Source of the DNA: Spirochaetia bacterium
GTDB taxonomy: Bacteria; Spirochaetota; Spirochaetia; PWKH01
Reading direction: 5' to 3'
Length of the DNA: 13,002 bases
NCBI GenBank assembly: GCA_007128345.1
Contig: SKXS01000176.1
Location: forward strand, 1-13,002
The notes under the pieces are model-generated. The model made no database searches, was not told the DNA's origin, and saw nothing but the letters and a program-made list of their open reading frames with translations. Shown here one piece after another: positions 12,882-13,002 of the stretch (positions within the stretch are counted from its first letter, which is position 1; every line of letters begins with the position of its first letter). Position numbers and translations under genes: made by a program.

Positions 12882-13002
12882 TTAGCGCTCCTCTTTCTGC
12901 TGAATATCAGGATCTTTGCATAGATCATTCAGCCGAATAGCTGGCCACAGCCATTCTTTACAGAACCGCACTCCTTCCTTAACCAAGTCAAATTCTTCAC
13001 CA
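12882..13002 (-). CDS. C-terminal end of an unidentified protein (partial, 5' part beyond right edge)
   Basis: Reading the minus strand from the right edge, one frame is open for 39 codons and ends in TAA at 12882-12884. The residues begin GEEFDLVKEG and continue with the segment WLWPAIRLNDLCKDPDI, ending in a charged tail (QQKEER). The mixed hydrophobic and charged composition looks like genuine protein rather than noise, and one of the other minus frames stops at once. I do not recognise the family. It is separated by about 220 bp from the PIN-PhoH gene in the same direction, so it is probably a separate transcription unit. Confidence 0.45.
   Translation of the reverse strand, partial: GEEFDLVKEGVRFCKEWLWPAIRLNDLCKDPDIQQKEER

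Overview
The window is about 13 kb of a gene-dense bacterial chromosome of moderate GC content. The organism is most likely an anaerobic or microaerophilic spirochaete-type bacterium (Spirochaeta/Sphaerochaeta-like). This assignment is an inference at modest confidence. It rests on surface lipoproteins with relaxed lipoboxes, a maltose-type ABC uptake operon, a clostridial-style dicluster ferredoxin next to a Crp/Fnr regulator, and a PIN-PhoH protein. No rRNA, tRNA, CRISPR array, insertion sequence or origin is visible.

Layout. (1) 1-1198 (-): the N-terminal 399 residues of a 67K-type SppA signal peptide peptidase, cut by the left edge and lacking the usual membrane anchor. (2) 1199-1316: divergent promoter region. 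(3) 1317-2150 (+): a GalU-type nucleotidyltransferase. (4) 2204-3070 (-): a family 2 glycosyltransferase, convergent with galU. (5) 3131-5173 (+): a large beta-propeller lipoprotein, divergent from the glycosyltransferase. (6) 5179-9555 (-): a three-gene ABC transport operon in the order binding protein, lipoprotein, fused permease. Its promoter is strong (TTGAAA-17-TATACT) and has an inverted repeat in the spacer, and its leader carries a stable hairpin. (7) 9709-12662 (-): PIN-PhoH protein, Crp/Fnr regulator (4-bp overlap) and a dicluster ferredoxin-domain protein, with two palindromes in front of the ferredoxin gene. (8) 12663-13002: an AT-richer stretch with the phoH promoter and the C-terminal end of an unidentified minus-strand gene that runs off the right edge.

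How the genes may work together. GalU and the glycosyltransferase are both envelope or polysaccharide functions, but they are not in one operon. The ABC operon is the most distinctive part. An exported binding protein with an extra N-terminal domain is followed by a lipoprotein with two copies of a fold resembling degenerate molybdopterin-oxidoreductase domains, and then by a single polypeptide carrying both MalF-like and MalG-like permease halves. No ATPase gene is present, so a shared ATPase encoded elsewhere is expected. The Crp/Fnr protein and the ferredoxin protein resemble the redox/nitrosative-stress modules known for HcpR-type regulators, and the palindrome GTAACACGTGTTAC between them is a plausible operator. 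These functional links are inferences from gene order and motifs; no database search was run.
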